Shown here one piece after another: positions 16,256 to 25,328 of a stretch of DNA of 64,000 bases. The notes under the pieces were generated by a model. It searched no databases, was not told the origin of the DNA, and was given only the letters and a program-made list of their open reading frames with translations. Position numbers and translations under genes: made by a program. Numbering within the stretch: position 1 is the stretch's first letter; each line of letters opens with the position of its first letter. Source of the DNA: Cryobacterium sp. (lineage in GTDB: Bacteria > Actinomycetota > Actinomycetes > Actinomycetales > Microbacteriaceae); contig JAHBSW010000001.1 in assembly GCA_019638935.1 (NCBI GenBank), positions 52,648-116,647 of the forward strand, written 5' to 3'.

Positions 16256-17671
16256 TCAGCCGGGCCTTGTCATGCTCAGGACGTCGAGCAGCGTGTCGAG
16301 CTGCTCCTCGGTGATCTCGCCGCGCTCGACGAAGCCGAGCTCGACGACCGAGTCGCGCACGGTGATGCCCTTGGCGACGGCGTTCTTGGCGACCTTCGCT
16401 GCGGCCTCGTAACCGATCACCCGGTTGAGCGGCGTGACGATCGAGGGGCTCGACTCGGCCAGGGCGCGAGCGCGCTCGACGTTGGCCTCGAGTCCCTCGA
16501 CGGTCTTGTCGGCGAGGATGAGGCTCGAGTTCGCGAGCAGACGGATCGACTCTAGCACCGCGGTGCCCATGACCGGGATCGCCACGTTGAGCTCGAACGA
16601 GCCCGATGCTCCGCCCCACGCGACCGTCGCATCGTTGCCCATGACGCGCATGCAGACCATGAGCACGGCCTCGGGCACGACGGGGTTGACCTTGCCGGGC
16701 ATGATCGACGAGCCCGGCTGCAGGTCGGGAAGGTGCAGCTCGGCGAGTCCCGTGTTGGGGCCCGAGCCCATCCAGCGCAGGTCGTTGCAGATCTTGGTGA
16801 GGCTCACCGCGATGGTGCGCAGGGCACCGGATGCCTCGACGAGTCCATCGCGCGCGCCCTGAGCCTCGAAGTGATCCAGCGCCTCCGTGACGGGCAGCCC
16901 CGAGTTCGCGGCGAGTTCGGCGATGACGGCCTGAGGGAAGCCCGCCGGCGTGTTGATCCCCGTGCCCACGGCGGTGCCGCCGAGCGGAACCTCTGCGACG
17001 CGGGGGATTGCGGCCTCCACGCGCTCGATGCCGAGGCGAATCTGGCGCGCGTAGCCGGCGAACTCCTGGCCGAGGGTGACGGGCGTCGCATCCATCAGGT
17101 GCGTGCGACCGCTCTTGACGACGGTCTCCCACAGCGTGGCCTTCTTCTCCAGCGACAGCGCGAGGTGGTGCAGCGCAGGGATAAGGTCGCGCAGCAGCGC
17201 ACCGGTCACGGCGACGTGCACCGAGGTCGGGAAGACGTCGTTCGACGACTGCGACGCGTTGACGTGATCGTTGGGATGCACGGGGCTGCCGAGGGCCGCC
17301 GTCGCGAGGGTGGCGAGCACCTCGTTCATGTTCATGTTCGACGAGGTGCCGCTGCCCGTCTGATAGACGTCGATGGGGAACTCGTCGAGGTGCTTGCCCG
17401 CGATGAGCTGGTCCGCGGCGCCGACGATGGCATCCGCGATGCCCTGATCGATGATGCCGAGGCGACCGTTGACGATGGCGGCGGCACGCTTGATGCGGGC
17501 GAGCGCGACGATCTGGGCGTCTTCGAGCACGGTTCCCGAGAGGGGGAAGTTCTCGACGGCGCGCTGCGTCTGGGCGCTGTACAGGGCGTGCTTGGGCACG
17601 CGAACCTCGCCCATGGTGTCGTGCTCGATACGGTACTCAGCGGTCTTGGGGGCGGTGTCGTTGGTGGCCAC
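16256..17671 (-). CDS. fumC: Class II fumarate hydratase
   Basis: This ~471-residue oxygen-stable fumarase interconverts fumarate and malate in the TCA cycle. The superfamily signature [11 protein letters not shown] is intact. Substrate-site blocks [32 protein letters not shown] and [10 protein letters not shown] are present, as in homotetrameric FumC. Start GTG 17671 gives the usual N-terminus ([15 protein letters not shown]); longer in-frame extension upstream has no family similarity. It is last in the minus-strand operon, 67 nt after carbonic anhydrase. Confidence 0.95.
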   Translation of the reverse strand: MATNDTAPKTAEYRIEHDTMGEVRVPKHALYSAQTQRAVENFPLSGTVLEDAQIVALARIKRAAAIVNGRLGIIDQGIADAIVGAADQLIAGKHLDEFPIDVYQTGSGTSSNMNMNEVLATLATAALGSPVHPNDHVNASQSSNDVFPTSVHVAVTGALLRDLIPALHHLALSLEKKATLWETVVKSGRTHLMDATPVTLGQEFAGYARQIRLGIERVEAAIPRVAEVPLGGTAVGTGINTPAGFPQAVIAELAANSGLPVTEALDHFEAQGARDGLVEASGALRTIAVSLTKICNDLRWMGSGPNTGLAELHLPDLQPGSSIMPGKVNPVVPEAVLMVCMRVMGNDATVAWGGASGSFELNVAIPVMGTAVLESIRLLANSSLILADKTVEGLEANVERARALAESSPSIVTPLNRVIGYEAAAKVAKNAVAKGITVRDSVVELGFVERGEITEEQLDTLLDVLSMTRPG

Positions 17672-17738
17672 GAGGCAACTCAGCTTTCTCTTCGACTCAG
17701 GTCGTTTCTGTGACGGGTGCGGGGTGCGGGGTGTGCCG

Positions 17739-18374
17739 CTAGGGGGTGCCGATGTTTCCGACGACGACATCGGGCACGGCCATGCCTTCGAGCAGCCGGT
17801 AGTTGGCACCCACGATAGCCAGCGTACCTGCGGCGACGGCGTCGCTCATCAGCTCGGAGTGTTCGACGAGCCCCGCGACGGTGTGGCGCAGGTGCTCCCG
17901 ACCCACCTCGATGGGGTCGGGCAGCCCGTCGCCGTCCTGTCGGCTGCGCACGCGGTGCACGGCGGGCACGATCGGGTCGATCAGCGTGCGGATGTGCGGC
18001 GGCAACGGTTCGGCGTCGTCTTGAGTGCAGTCGATGGCCGCGCGCACCGCGCCGCACTCGTCGTGTCCGAGCACGACGATGAGCGGAGTCCTCAGGATCG
18101 CGACGGCGTACTCGAGGGAGCCGATCACCGAGTCGGAGATGATCTGTCCGGCGTTGCGCACGACGAACAGGTCGCCGAGACCCTTGTCGAAGATGATCTC
18201 GGCGGCGAGCCGGGAGTCGCTGCAGCCGAAGAGCGCGACGTTCGGCTCCTGGTGGCCGACCAGCTGTCCGCGGCGCTCCACGTCTTGACGGGGATGCTGG
18301 GGCACTCCTGCGATGAACCGACCGTTGCCCTGGACCATTTCACGCCAGGCACCGGCGGGAGTCGATGTGGGCAC
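17739..18374 (-). CDS. Beta-class carbonic anhydrase
   Basis: This 211-residue zinc enzyme hydrates CO2 to bicarbonate. The zinc ligands are visible as CSDSR (Cys51, with Asp53/Arg55) and HDECGA (His104, Cys107). It starts with a GTG one nucleotide after the DUF4245 stop, so it is co-transcribed. Adjacency to fumC is consistent with supplying bicarbonate for anaplerosis, but that is inference. Confidence 0.94.
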   Translation of the reverse strand: MPTSTPAGAWREMVQGNGRFIAGVPQHPRQDVERRGQLVGHQEPNVALFGCSDSRLAAEIIFDKGLGDLFVVRNAGQIISDSVIGSLEYAVAILRTPLIVVLGHDECGAVRAAIDCTQDDAEPLPPHIRTLIDPIVPAVHRVRSRQDGDGLPDPIEVGREHLRHTVAGLVEHSELMSDAVAAGTLAIVGANYRLLEGMAVPDVVVGNIGTP

Positions 18375-18375
18375 G

Positions 18376-19008
18376 TTACTTGCCTCTCTTCAGTGACTCG
18401 GCGACCGAGGTCGCGAGCTGGGTGAACTCGGTATCGCCAGCGGTGCCGAAGAGCACGATGGTGCTCGAGTCGATCGTCGCGACGAGGGAATACGACCGGA
18501 TGCCGGTGGGGTCGTTCGCTCGCCGGTCGTACTCCTGCCAGACCACGCCGCCTGCGGAGCGCTCGCCCGTCGCGCGGGCGCCGTCGAGCTGCTGCGCGAG
18601 CCAGGTGGGGTTAGCGTCGACCCCCTGGCGCACGGCGATGAACCTGCCCTCGGCGGTCAGCAGGCCCACGTACCAGCTCGTGACACCATCGGAAGACGCT
18701 TCGAGGCGGGCCGCGTTGGCGACCCAGCCGTCGAGGTCCGGAACCGCGGGCGTCGCGCCGAGCGACGGTGCGGCCTCGAGCGCCGTCTGGGTGACATCGA
18801 CCGGCTTCAGCGTCGTCGTATCGGGGCGGGTGGCGAGCAGCACGAGAAACACGGCGATCACGAGCGAGGCGCCGAACGCCCAGAGCAGGTTCTTCACCGT
18901 CTTGCTCGCGCGGTAGCGCTGCGAGCTCGCCGCCTTGCGATCGGCCGTCTCCTGGGGGGTCTCGGGGCGGCCCAGCTCGGCGACGATGGGTCGGTTATCG
19001 CTGCTCAT
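18376..19008 (-). CDS. DUF4245 domain-containing membrane protein
   Basis: This ~210-residue protein has a basic cytoplasmic N-terminus, one transmembrane helix (about residues 41-60, LLWAFGASLVIAVFLVLLAT) and an extracytoplasmic domain containing WVANAARLEASSDGVTSWYVG. This matches the actinobacterial DUF4245 family of unknown function, commonly found between xseB and downstream metabolic genes. ATG 19008 was chosen; GTG 19015-19017, 9 nt further upstream, is also in frame. Confidence 0.85.
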   Translation of the reverse strand: MSSDNRPIVAELGRPETPQETADRKAASSQRYRASKTVKNLLWAFGASLVIAVFLVLLATRPDTTTLKPVDVTQTALEAAPSLGATPAVPDLDGWVANAARLEASSDGVTSWYVGLLTAEGRFIAVRQGVDANPTWLAQQLDGARATGERSAGGVVWQEYDRRANDPTGIRSYSLVATIDSSTIVLFGTAGDTEFTQLATSVAESLKRGK

Positions 19009-19028
19009 CCGCGTCACTCAGTGCCGAC

Positions 19029-19247
19029 TCACTCAGCGCCGGCTGCGGCACGCGCGGCGTCGAGGCGCTCCTTCGCGCCGATGAGCCATTCTTCGCAGCG
19101 CTTCGCGAGCGCTTCGCCGCGTTCCCAGAGGGCGATCGACTCTTCGAGCGACGCCGCGCCCTGCTCGAGTTCGGTGACGACGCGCACGAGCTCGTCGCGG
19201 GCTTGCTCGTAGCTGAGCTTGGAGAGGTCGTCTTCCACGGCTTCCAC
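19029..19247 (-). CDS. xseB: Exodeoxyribonuclease VII small subunit
   Basis: This is a 72-residue helical-hairpin subunit with the family pattern [20 protein letters not shown] then [20 protein letters not shown]. Several copies bind the large subunit to form the nuclease that degrades single-stranded DNA to oligonucleotides. The start lies 1 nt after the xseA stop, so expression is coupled. Confidence 0.95.
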   Translation of the reverse strand: MEAVEDDLSKLSYEQARDELVRVVTELEQGAASLEESIALWERGEALAKRCEEWLIGAKERLDAARAAAGAE

Positions 19248-19248
19248 C

Positions 19249-20463
19249 CTATCGCCCGGTACCGTGAGACGTTGCGGCGACCGAGCCGTCGGTGAGCGTC
19301 AGCGTGAGCTCGGTTCCTGCCGGGGCATCGGCCGTGCTGCGTGCCACGCGCCCGTCCGCCAGCCGCGCTATCGCGTAGCCGCGGTCGAGCGTGCCCTGGG
19401 GCGAGAGCGCCGTGAGCTTGCCGTGCAGCTCGGCGATCGACGTGCGCGCGCGCTCGAGCGCACGATCGACGAGCTCGGCGCCGCGCGCGACGTAGCGGGT
19501 GACCTCTTCGGACCGGGAGTCGACGATCCAATCGCCGGACGCCATGACCGGTCGCGTGCGCAGCTGGCCGATGCGGTCGATCTCGGTCGTGATGAGCGAG
19601 GTCACGCGCAGCGAGATCCGGGTTCGGGCCTGCTGCACACGGGTGATCTCCTCGGCGACGTCGGGCACCACCCGCTTCGCGGCATCCGTCGGCGTGGACG
19701 CTCTCAGGTCGGCGACCTCATCGAGCAGGGGGCGGTCGGCCTCGTGTCCGATCGCGCTCACGATGGGAGTGGATGCCGCAGCCGCCGTTCGCACGAGCGT
19801 CTCGTCGCTGAAGGGCAGCAGGTTCTGAAAGTCACCGCCGCCGCGCGCGACGATGATGACGTCGACCTCGGGGTCGGCGTCGAGGGTCGTGATCGCCGCC
19901 GTCACCTCGCGGGCCGCGGTGTCGCCCTGCACGGGCGTGTGGATGACGCGGAAGCGCACCGAGGGCCAGCGCAGCTGCGCGTTGCGCAGCACGTCTTTCT
20001 CGGCATCCGAGTCGCGACCGGTGATGAGCCCGATGCACTGGGGCAGGAACGGCAGCGGCCTCTTGCGGTCGACGTCGAAGAGTCCCTCCGCCTGCAGGGT
20101 CGCCTTGAGCCGGGCGAGCTGCGCGAGCATGTCGCCGAGTCCCACGTGGCGCAGCTCGAGCACGTTCATGCTCAGCGAACCGCCCTTGACCCAGTAGTTC
20201 GGCTTGAGCAGCGCGATGACCCGGTCGCCCTGCGCGAACTCGTCGGTGAACCTGGCACGCACCGACGACCAGACGGTGAAACTCACCGTCGCGTCGACCT
20301 CGAGGTCCTTGAGCTTGCCGTAGACGTTGCCGTTCGAGACGCCCCACTGGGTGATCTCGCCCTCGACCCACGCGGTGCCGAGTCGGTCGATCCAGCCCTT
20401 GACCTTGTCGGCGAACAGCGCGACGGGCCACGGGGTCTCCCGTGTGGGTGGCGCATCCGTCAT
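19249..20463 (-). CDS. xseA: Exodeoxyribonuclease VII large subunit
   Basis: This is the 404-residue catalytic subunit. An N-terminal OB-fold ([22 protein letters not shown]) leads to the nuclease domain with [18 protein letters not shown], the metal-site region [20 protein letters not shown] and [21 protein letters not shown] long helical C-terminal arm that receives XseB follows. First gene of the xseA-xseB-DUF4245-can-fumC operon; its ATG lies 6 nt after a TAGCCT element. Confidence 0.95.
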   Translation of the reverse strand: MTDAPPTRETPWPVALFADKVKGWIDRLGTAWVEGEITQWGVSNGNVYGKLKDLEVDATVSFTVWSSVRARFTDEFAQGDRVIALLKPNYWVKGGSLSMNVLELRHVGLGDMLAQLARLKATLQAEGLFDVDRKRPLPFLPQCIGLITGRDSDAEKDVLRNAQLRWPSVRFRVIHTPVQGDTAAREVTAAITTLDADPEVDVIIVARGGGDFQNLLPFSDETLVRTAAAASTPIVSAIGHEADRPLLDEVADLRASTPTDAAKRVVPDVAEEITRVQQARTRISLRVTSLITTEIDRIGQLRTRPVMASGDWIVDSRSEEVTRYVARGAELVDRALERARTSIAELHGKLTALSPQGTLDRGYAIARLADGRVARSTADAPAGTELTLTLTDGSVAATSHGTGR

Positions 20464-20469
20464 GTACTC

Positions 20470-20475
20470 AGGCTA
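20470..20475 (-). promoter_or_regulatory. Leaderless -10 element (TAGCCT) for the xseA operon
   Basis: TAGCCT on the minus strand, GAGTAC, then ATG. This is the apparent promoter of the five-gene minus-strand operon. Confidence 0.55.
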
Positions 20476-20583
20476 AGGGATGCACCGGACAGCCGACGTG
20501 CGCCCGCGTATTGCGGACGATGGGTTTCCACAGTGGCGATCAATCTCAGTCGGATGCCACCGTGCGCACCCAACGATCGAGGC

Positions 20584-20805
20584 ATGGTCGATCGAACACT
20601 CCTTGAGCAGGCTATGAAGCTGCCCGACAGCGAGCGGCTCGAGTTGGCGGACGCGCTGCGGGAGTCGATTGCCTACCGCGACCCTGAGCTGAACGATGAG
20701 GTGCGCGCAGTACTCGCCGATGCCGAGCAGGACGTGAGCGACAACCCGGCGCACGAGCGCGCGTGGTCGCGAGCACGACGCGAGCTGTTCCCCCACCTCG
20801 CGTGA
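20584..20805 (+). CDS. Addiction-module antitoxin-like protein (Unstab_antitox family)
   Basis: This 73-residue protein has the N-terminal amphipathic pattern of the 'putative addiction module component' family (LLEQAMKLPDSERLELADAL). A charged helical C-terminus containing NPAHERAWSRARRE normally wraps the partner RelE/ParE toxin. Its stop overlaps the GTG of a 21-codon remnant (20802) that looks like the start of such a toxin, so the antitoxin is probably now orphaned. It may persist as a regulator or be decaying. Confidence 0.75.
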   Translation: MVDRTLLEQAMKLPDSERLELADALRESIAYRDPELNDEVRAVLADAEQDVSDNPAHERAWSRARRELFPHLA

Positions 20806-20867
20806 CGGCACTGCTGCTTCTTCGCGGCCGAGCCGAGCAAGAGATCGCCCATCGCATCGACTCCTGA
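20802..20867 (+). pseudogene. Truncated RelE/ParE-like toxin remnant
   Basis: A GTG overlapping the antitoxin stop (GTGA) opens a 21-residue frame reading VTALLLLRGRAEQEIAHRID. The AEQEI-x-x-RID pattern resembles the first helix of ParE/RelE toxins (AEqEL..AidWY). A TGA then ends it where the conserved Trp-Tyr would follow, and the remainder (~70 codons) is absent before the hydrolase gene begins. Confidence 0.45.
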
Positions 20868-20903
20868 CGACACGCGGCGGAGACTGGCTGAATACATGCG
20901 CAA

Positions 20904-20909
20904 TAGCAT
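20904..20909 (+). promoter_or_regulatory. Leaderless -10 element (TAGCAT) for the hydrolase gene
   Basis: TAGCAT, CGTGGC, then ATG at 20916. Confidence 0.5.
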
Positions 20910-20915
20910 CGTGGC

Positions 20916-21563
20916 ATGCGAGTGTACGTGCACGGTGCGGGCAGCTCGGGTCGCGATGCGTGGCCGTTCGCCCCGGATGAGGGTGCCGTCTTCGCCGACC
21001 TCGCCGGCATGCCGTCGGTGGCGTCGAAGCTCGACGCGCTCGCGGAACTGGTTCCGGAGGGCGCCGTCGTTCTCGCGCACTCCTGGGGTGCGATTCCGGT
21101 GGTGCTCGCCGTTGCCGAGCGGCGCATTCAGGTAGCCCGGCTGGTGCTGCTCGAGCCGGCACTCTACGACGTCGCGCGTGGGGCACCCGCGGTCGAGCGG
21201 CACATAGCGAGCATGACCGAGGCGAGAGCCCACGCATCCGACGGCCGCCTGTTCGAGTACTGGTCGATCGTGCGACCCCTGATGTTCGGAGGCCCGGCCG
21301 ACCGAGGAATCTGGGATTCCGAGCAGGCGGTCGCGGCCCGGTTCGCCGCGATCGAGCCTCCGTGGGGGTACGACCTGGCGGCGGAGATGGTCTCGGGCGT
21401 GCCCACGGTGGTGATCACCGGCGGGTGGAATGATGAGTACGAGGCGATCGCGGCTGCGCTGACATCGGCCGGGGCGGTTCACCGTCAGCTCGTCGGCGCT
21501 CGGCACCGTCCTCAGGATCATCCGGACTTCGAGCGTCTGCTCCTCGAGACCTCCACGGGTTGA
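20916..21563 (+). CDS. Small alpha/beta-hydrolase fold protein
   Basis: This is a 215-residue alpha/beta hydrolase. An oxyanion-type HGAGSSGRD near the N-terminus precedes the nucleophile elbow AHSWGA (Ser in the Gly/His-x-Ser-x-Gly position). A likely acid lies in VITGGWNDEYEA and the catalytic His in GARHRPQDHPDF. It is shorter than typical esterases because the lid is minimal. The substrate is unknown. Convergent with the nucleotidyltransferase-fold gene. Confidence 0.8.
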   Translation: MRVYVHGAGSSGRDAWPFAPDEGAVFADLAGMPSVASKLDALAELVPEGAVVLAHSWGAIPVVLAVAERRIQVARLVLLEPALYDVARGAPAVERHIASMTEARAHASDGRLFEYWSIVRPLMFGGPADRGIWDSEQAVAARFAAIEPPWGYDLAAEMVSGVPTVVITGGWNDEYEAIAAALTSAGAVHRQLVGARHRPQDHPDFERLLLETSTG

Positions 21564-21595
21564 GCCCGCGGCGAGCGGCCCGCGCGGGGCTGCAC

Positions 21596-22927
21596 CTACG
21601 TCGTGTGCGACTGGATCTCGTCGATGTAGTCCTTGATCGTGGGCATCTGCGTGAGCCGATCCTTGAAGAAGGTGTTCACGACGTTGATGACCCGAGTCTG
21701 GGCTGCGTCGATGCGCTCCAGGCGGGTCTCGACGTCGCCCGTGTGCTCGAGGGAGCGCTGCAGCTGCAGCAGGGCCTTCACGATCTCGACCTCCTCCGCG
21801 CCCTCGAGGGCGTCGATGACGTCGATGACGAGCGCATCCGCCTGATCCCGCACCGCCGACAGCGGGATGCTCGACCCCGGCTGTGTCGCGTTGTCGAGCG
21901 TCGTGATGAGCGACCACACCTGGTAGAGGATCGTCGCAGGCTCATCGAACAGCTGGCGCACGAACGCCGCCTCGAGGTGCTTGCCGCTCAGGCGGAAGAC
22001 GTTGTACATGCGCTTGGCGGCCTTGCCGTAGTTGAGGCTCTTGGTGAGGTACTTCTGCACCTCCTGCTCGAGCCGCTCGACGTACTCGTCGAGCGCATCC
22101 TCGGACACGAATCCGGTCACCTTCTCGAACATCTCGGCGTCCTCGGCCTCGAGGTAGACCTCTTGGAAGAACGCGTCGAGGTAGCCGTCGAGGGCGACGA
22201 TCTCGCCGTCCGGCCCCTCCCAGGTCACGTCGATGACATTGCTCGCGTTGGTCAGCTGGCCCCGCTCCTCGTCGACGACGACCCAGTCGAGCTTGCACCA
22301 GCCCGGATCGAGGGCGACCTCGTGCCATTTGAACTCGTGCGTGGCACCGTCATGCTCGAGGCGCAGGATGCCCTCCGATACCTCGTCGAAGGTCCACGAC
22401 ATGGGGCTTCCCTTGCGCACCGCGTTGCCGCGGTGGGTGCAGTCGAAGGGGTAGCTGCCGAGCTTGGCCTCGAGAAACTGATAGGTCGAGCTGCGGGCGA
22501 AGTCGAGGGCCTTCTTGCGCATGAGATGCGCCATGCGCAGGCAGGCCTCCTCGCGGGTGTCCGCCTTGATGTTGAGCCGCTGGAAGAAGTCGGCGTCACC
22601 CGGGTAGGCCTGAATGTGCGACTGCGCCGCCGAGCCGGAGAGGGCGAGGGCGCTCTCGACCGAGGAGTCGCCGGGCTCCCCGAGCACCTCGACGATCGCC
22701 CCGATGCGGCGGAAGCGCTCGAGGTCCTTCGGACTGAAGTCGAGCATCGCGACCTTGTGGCCGAAGGTGCCGCTCGAGGCGTCGATCGTGACGTCGGAGT
22801 CACTGGGAGCCGCCGTCATCGCCGCGAGCCAGTCGAGCGTTTCGGTCTCGGTCAGCTCGACGCCGAGGCGGGCCGCCGAATCGATGATGCGCTGAACGTC
22901 AGCAGCGGGAGGCTTCGTGTCGGTCAT
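21596..22927 (-). CDS. Uncharacterised protein with a nucleotidyltransferase-fold signature
   Basis: I do not recognise the family of this 443-residue protein. Residues 96-114 read as the Pol-beta-type nucleotidyltransferase motif hG[GS]...Dh[DE]h: Gly98-Ser99, then Asp111-Ala112-Asp113-Phe114. FGHKVAMLDFSPKDLERFRR lies just before it, and a mixed domain with DWVVVDEERGQL (a possible third acidic residue) comes after. The C-terminal half is helical and charged (KALLQLQRSLEHTGDVETRLE). Its ATG overlaps the stop of the upstream DEDDh exonuclease (ATGA), so the two are made together. The predicted activity (nucleotide transfer to a nucleic acid or small molecule) is inference from one motif. Confidence 0.6.
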   Translation of the reverse strand: MTDTKPPAADVQRIIDSAARLGVELTETETLDWLAAMTAAPSDSDVTIDASSGTFGHKVAMLDFSPKDLERFRRIGAIVEVLGEPGDSSVESALALSGSAAQSHIQAYPGDADFFQRLNIKADTREEACLRMAHLMRKKALDFARSSTYQFLEAKLGSYPFDCTHRGNAVRKGSPMSWTFDEVSEGILRLEHDGATHEFKWHEVALDPGWCKLDWVVVDEERGQLTNASNVIDVTWEGPDGEIVALDGYLDAFFQEVYLEAEDAEMFEKVTGFVSEDALDEYVERLEQEVQKYLTKSLNYGKAAKRMYNVFRLSGKHLEAAFVRQLFDEPATILYQVWSLITTLDNATQPGSSIPLSAVRDQADALVIDVIDALEGAEEVEIVKALLQLQRSLEHTGDVETRLERIDAAQTRVINVVNTFFKDRLTQMPTIKDYIDEIQSHTT

Positions 22928-23541
22928 TCGTCCACTTCACTTTCGGTCGGGCGCGCGGCACGGCGCGAATGCGAGTCCGCGATCATGGCGCGAAAGAGTT
23001 CCGCCTGGTCGATTGCGTCCTCGAGGGCATTATGGGCCAGGTCACGCCCTTCTAGATAGAGCAGAGACACATTCGCCATGGAGGTCTCCGCCCAGGTTCG
23101 ACCCGCAAAGCCCAGGTAGTAGGACTTGATGTCGATCGCCGAGTGCCCGAAGGGATTGCGTCCGAGAAACCGTTCGAACCAGTCGGCAACGAACATCCAG
23201 TCGAACGGCGCGTTGAAGCCTGCGAAGACGGGCACGTGACCCGGTGGCACGGCGGCCGTGAGCCACTGCTCGAACCGCTCCATCGCCTCTGCCGGCTCTG
23301 CACCGGTTGCCGAGAGGTGCTCAAGGGTGAACCCGCTGACCTTCAGTGCCGATTCGACCGCGACATCCGTCGTCGGTTTGAGCTCGATGTAGAACGTCTT
23401 GTCCGGCTCATCGACGAGGCACGCACCGATCGACAGCAGCGAATGGATGCTGGGAGCCGGCCCCGAGGTCTCGACGTCTACGCTGATCCAAACCTCGGGT
23501 CGCGGCGATGCGTCTCGACTTGCGGCGGGTGGCACGGTCAT
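22924..23541 (-). CDS. DEDDh-type 3'-5' exonuclease (RNase T/DnaQ fold)
   Basis: This ~205-residue exonuclease has the acidic residues in order: Asp22 and Glu24 in SVDVETSG, Asp114 in FNAPFDWMF, His170 and Asp175 in AHNALEDAID. There are no accessory domains. Such enzymes trim single-stranded 3' ends of RNA or DNA. AGGAG five nucleotides before the ATG fixes the start; a longer in-frame upstream extension is not plausible. It is translationally coupled to the nucleotidyltransferase-fold gene that follows. Confidence 0.87.
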   Translation of the reverse strand: MTVPPAASRDASPRPEVWISVDVETSGPAPSIHSLLSIGACLVDEPDKTFYIELKPTTDVAVESALKVSGFTLEHLSATGAEPAEAMERFEQWLTAAVPPGHVPVFAGFNAPFDWMFVADWFERFLGRNPFGHSAIDIKSYYLGFAGRTWAETSMANVSLLYLEGRDLAHNALEDAIDQAELFRAMIADSHSRRAARPTESEVDE

Positions 23542-23616
23542 GAGGCTCCTGGATGGGTGAAGGACTGTGGTCAAGGCTAGCGGCCCCGCGCCCCGGCGTT
23601 CACAAGCCCCAGAGCC

Positions 23617-23622
23617 TAGACT
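23617..23622 (+). promoter_or_regulatory. Leaderless -10 element (TAGACT) for ispH
   Basis: TAGACT, a 7-nt spacer, then GTG at 23630. This moves the start 63 nt inside the longest open frame. Confidence 0.55.
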
Positions 23623-23629
23623 GGGGCTT

Positions 23630-24715
23630 GTGAGCACGATCACCAACGGTGCGGCGATTTCGCTCGAATCGCCCCGCATGCCATCGACCCGGGGCCGCCT
23701 CCGCGACCTGCCCGTCGCCGGGCCGAAGCGCGTGCTCCTCGCGGCCCCGCGCGGTTACTGCGCGGGTGTCGATCGGGCCGTGATCGCGGTGGAGAAGGCG
23801 CTCGAGCAGTACGGCGCCCCCGTCTACGTGCGCAAGCAGATCGTGCACAACGTTCACGTCGTGTCGACTCTCGAGAAGCAGGGCGCCATCTTCGTCGACG
23901 AGGTCGAGGAGGTTCCCGAGGGCTCGCACGTGGTCTTCTCGGCCCACGGTGTGAGCCCGGCCGTCGTCAGCGGGGCCGCCGATCGCAAGCTCCAGGCGAT
24001 CGATGCGACCTGTCCGCTCGTGACGAAGGTGCACCGCGAGGCCGTGCGCTTCGCACGCGACGACTACGAGATCCTGCTCATCGGTCACACCGGCCACGAG
24101 GAGGTCGAGGGCACGATGGGCCACGCGCCCGAGCGCACGACCCTCGTCAACAGTCCCGAGGAAGCCGACACCGTCGTCGTCAAGAACCCAGACCACGTCG
24201 TCTGGCTGAGCCAGACGACGCTGAGCGTCGACGAGACGATGGAGACCGTGCGTCGGCTGCGCGAACGCTTTCCGAACCTGCAGGACCCGCCGAGCGACGA
24301 CATCTGCTACGCGACCCAGAACCGTCAGGTGGCGATCAAGAAGGTCGCCGGCGAGGCTGATGTCGTCATCATCGTCGGCTCGGCCAACTCGTCCAACTCG
24401 GTGCGCCTCGTCGAGGTCGCCCTCGACAACGGGGCCAGGGCGGCCTACCGGGTCGACTACGCGAGCGAGATCCGGCAGGAGTGGCTCGACGGTGCGCGCA
24501 CCATCGGCGTGAGCTCGGGGGCATCGGTTCCCGAGGTGCTCGTGCAGGAGGTGCTGGACGATCTCGCCGACGCGGGCTATGTGGACGTGTCCAACGTCGT
24601 CACCGCGGAGGAGGACCTCATCTTCTCGCTTCCGAAGGAGCTGCGTCCGCCAGGCGGCACTCCCGATGGGCGAGCCCTCGGCGGTCGCAAGCGCAGCGTT
24701 CCGGCATCCGGTTGA
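23630..24715 (+). CDS. ispH: 4-hydroxy-3-methylbut-2-enyl diphosphate reductase
   Basis: This is the 361-residue iron-sulfur enzyme of the last MEP-pathway step, reducing HMBPP to IPP and DMAPP. The three cluster cysteines are in [22 protein letters not shown] and [11 protein letters not shown]. Substrate-binding blocks [14 protein letters not shown] and [12 protein letters not shown] are intact. The start is set by the leaderless element. It supplies precursors for the cis-prenyltransferase at 11875. Confidence 0.96.
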   Translation: MSTITNGAAISLESPRMPSTRGRLRDLPVAGPKRVLLAAPRGYCAGVDRAVIAVEKALEQYGAPVYVRKQIVHNVHVVSTLEKQGAIFVDEVEEVPEGSHVVFSAHGVSPAVVSGAADRKLQAIDATCPLVTKVHREAVRFARDDYEILLIGHTGHEEVEGTMGHAPERTTLVNSPEEADTVVVKNPDHVVWLSQTTLSVDETMETVRRLRERFPNLQDPPSDDICYATQNRQVAIKKVAGEADVVIIVGSANSSNSVRLVEVALDNGARAAYRVDYASEIRQEWLDGARTIGVSSGASVPEVLVQEVLDDLADAGYVDVSNVVTAEEDLIFSLPKELRPPGGTPDGRALGGRKRSVPASG

Positions 24716-24742
24716 TGAGTTCGGAATCGGTGGAGTTCGGTG

Positions 24743-25315
24743 ATGAGTGACCAACACGAGCAACCCGAGTACGGTGAGCGTGCGACGCCGGAACAGCAGG
24801 CCGAGGCGATTCGCCGGTCGGGCGGCGTGCCCGAGGCGCAGCGAGCGGCGGAGCTGCCACGCGCGAGCTGGCGTGCAGCGGATGGCGTGCAGCAGCGGCC
24901 GGCGACGGGAGCATCGGCGAGCACGCGGCCGGGCACACCACCGAGCGGCAGCTACCTCGTCAACCGCTTCGTGACGGTCTTCCTGCTCGGTGTCGGGCTG
25001 GTCGCGGTCATCCAATCGGTGTTCAGCTCCCTCAACCTGGCCGAGAGCATTCAGATTCTTTACGCCCAGCAGGGCATCGGCGACTACGTCGAGACGCCGT
25101 TGACGTCGACGGTGGGCATCGCGCTCGTCATCGTTCACGCGGCACTCTGGGCCGCGACGGCCTGGGTGAGCATGAAGGTGCTCGCGGCGGGGCGCACGGC
25201 GTGGTGGATTCCTCTCCTCGGTGCCGTGATCGCCTTCGTCGTCATGGCGATTCTCATGGCCGTCCTGATTCTGGGCGACCCCGCCTTCATGCAGTACATC
25301 GGCTCGGGCGGGTAG
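24743..25315 (+). CDS. DUF6264-like membrane protein
   Basis: This ~190-residue protein has a ~70-residue hydrophilic, Ala/Arg/Pro-rich N-terminus (disordered by composition). Three hydrophobic helices follow (about 79-97, 126-145, 155-175), with LVNRFVTVFLLGVGLV and SMKVLAAGRTAWWIPLLGA. The arrangement matches the actinobacterial DUF6264 family; function unknown. GGAG lies 7 nt before ATG 24743. It is 13 nt upstream of the sensor-kinase-like gene and probably co-transcribed. Confidence 0.75.
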   Translation: MSDQHEQPEYGERATPEQQAEAIRRSGGVPEAQRAAELPRASWRAADGVQQRPATGASASTRPGTPPSGSYLVNRFVTVFLLGVGLVAVIQSVFSSLNLAESIQILYAQQGIGDYVETPLTSTVGIALVIVHAALWAATAWVSMKVLAAGRTAWWIPLLGAVIAFVVMAILMAVLILGDPAFMQYIGSGG

Positions 25316-25328
25316 AGGAGGAGGCCGG

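Noticed and set aside
19219-20805. A 528-codon plus-strand frame ending in the antitoxin
   Set aside because: All but the last 73 codons lie antisense to xseA and have no family resemblance. Only the ATG at 20584 onward looks like a real protein.
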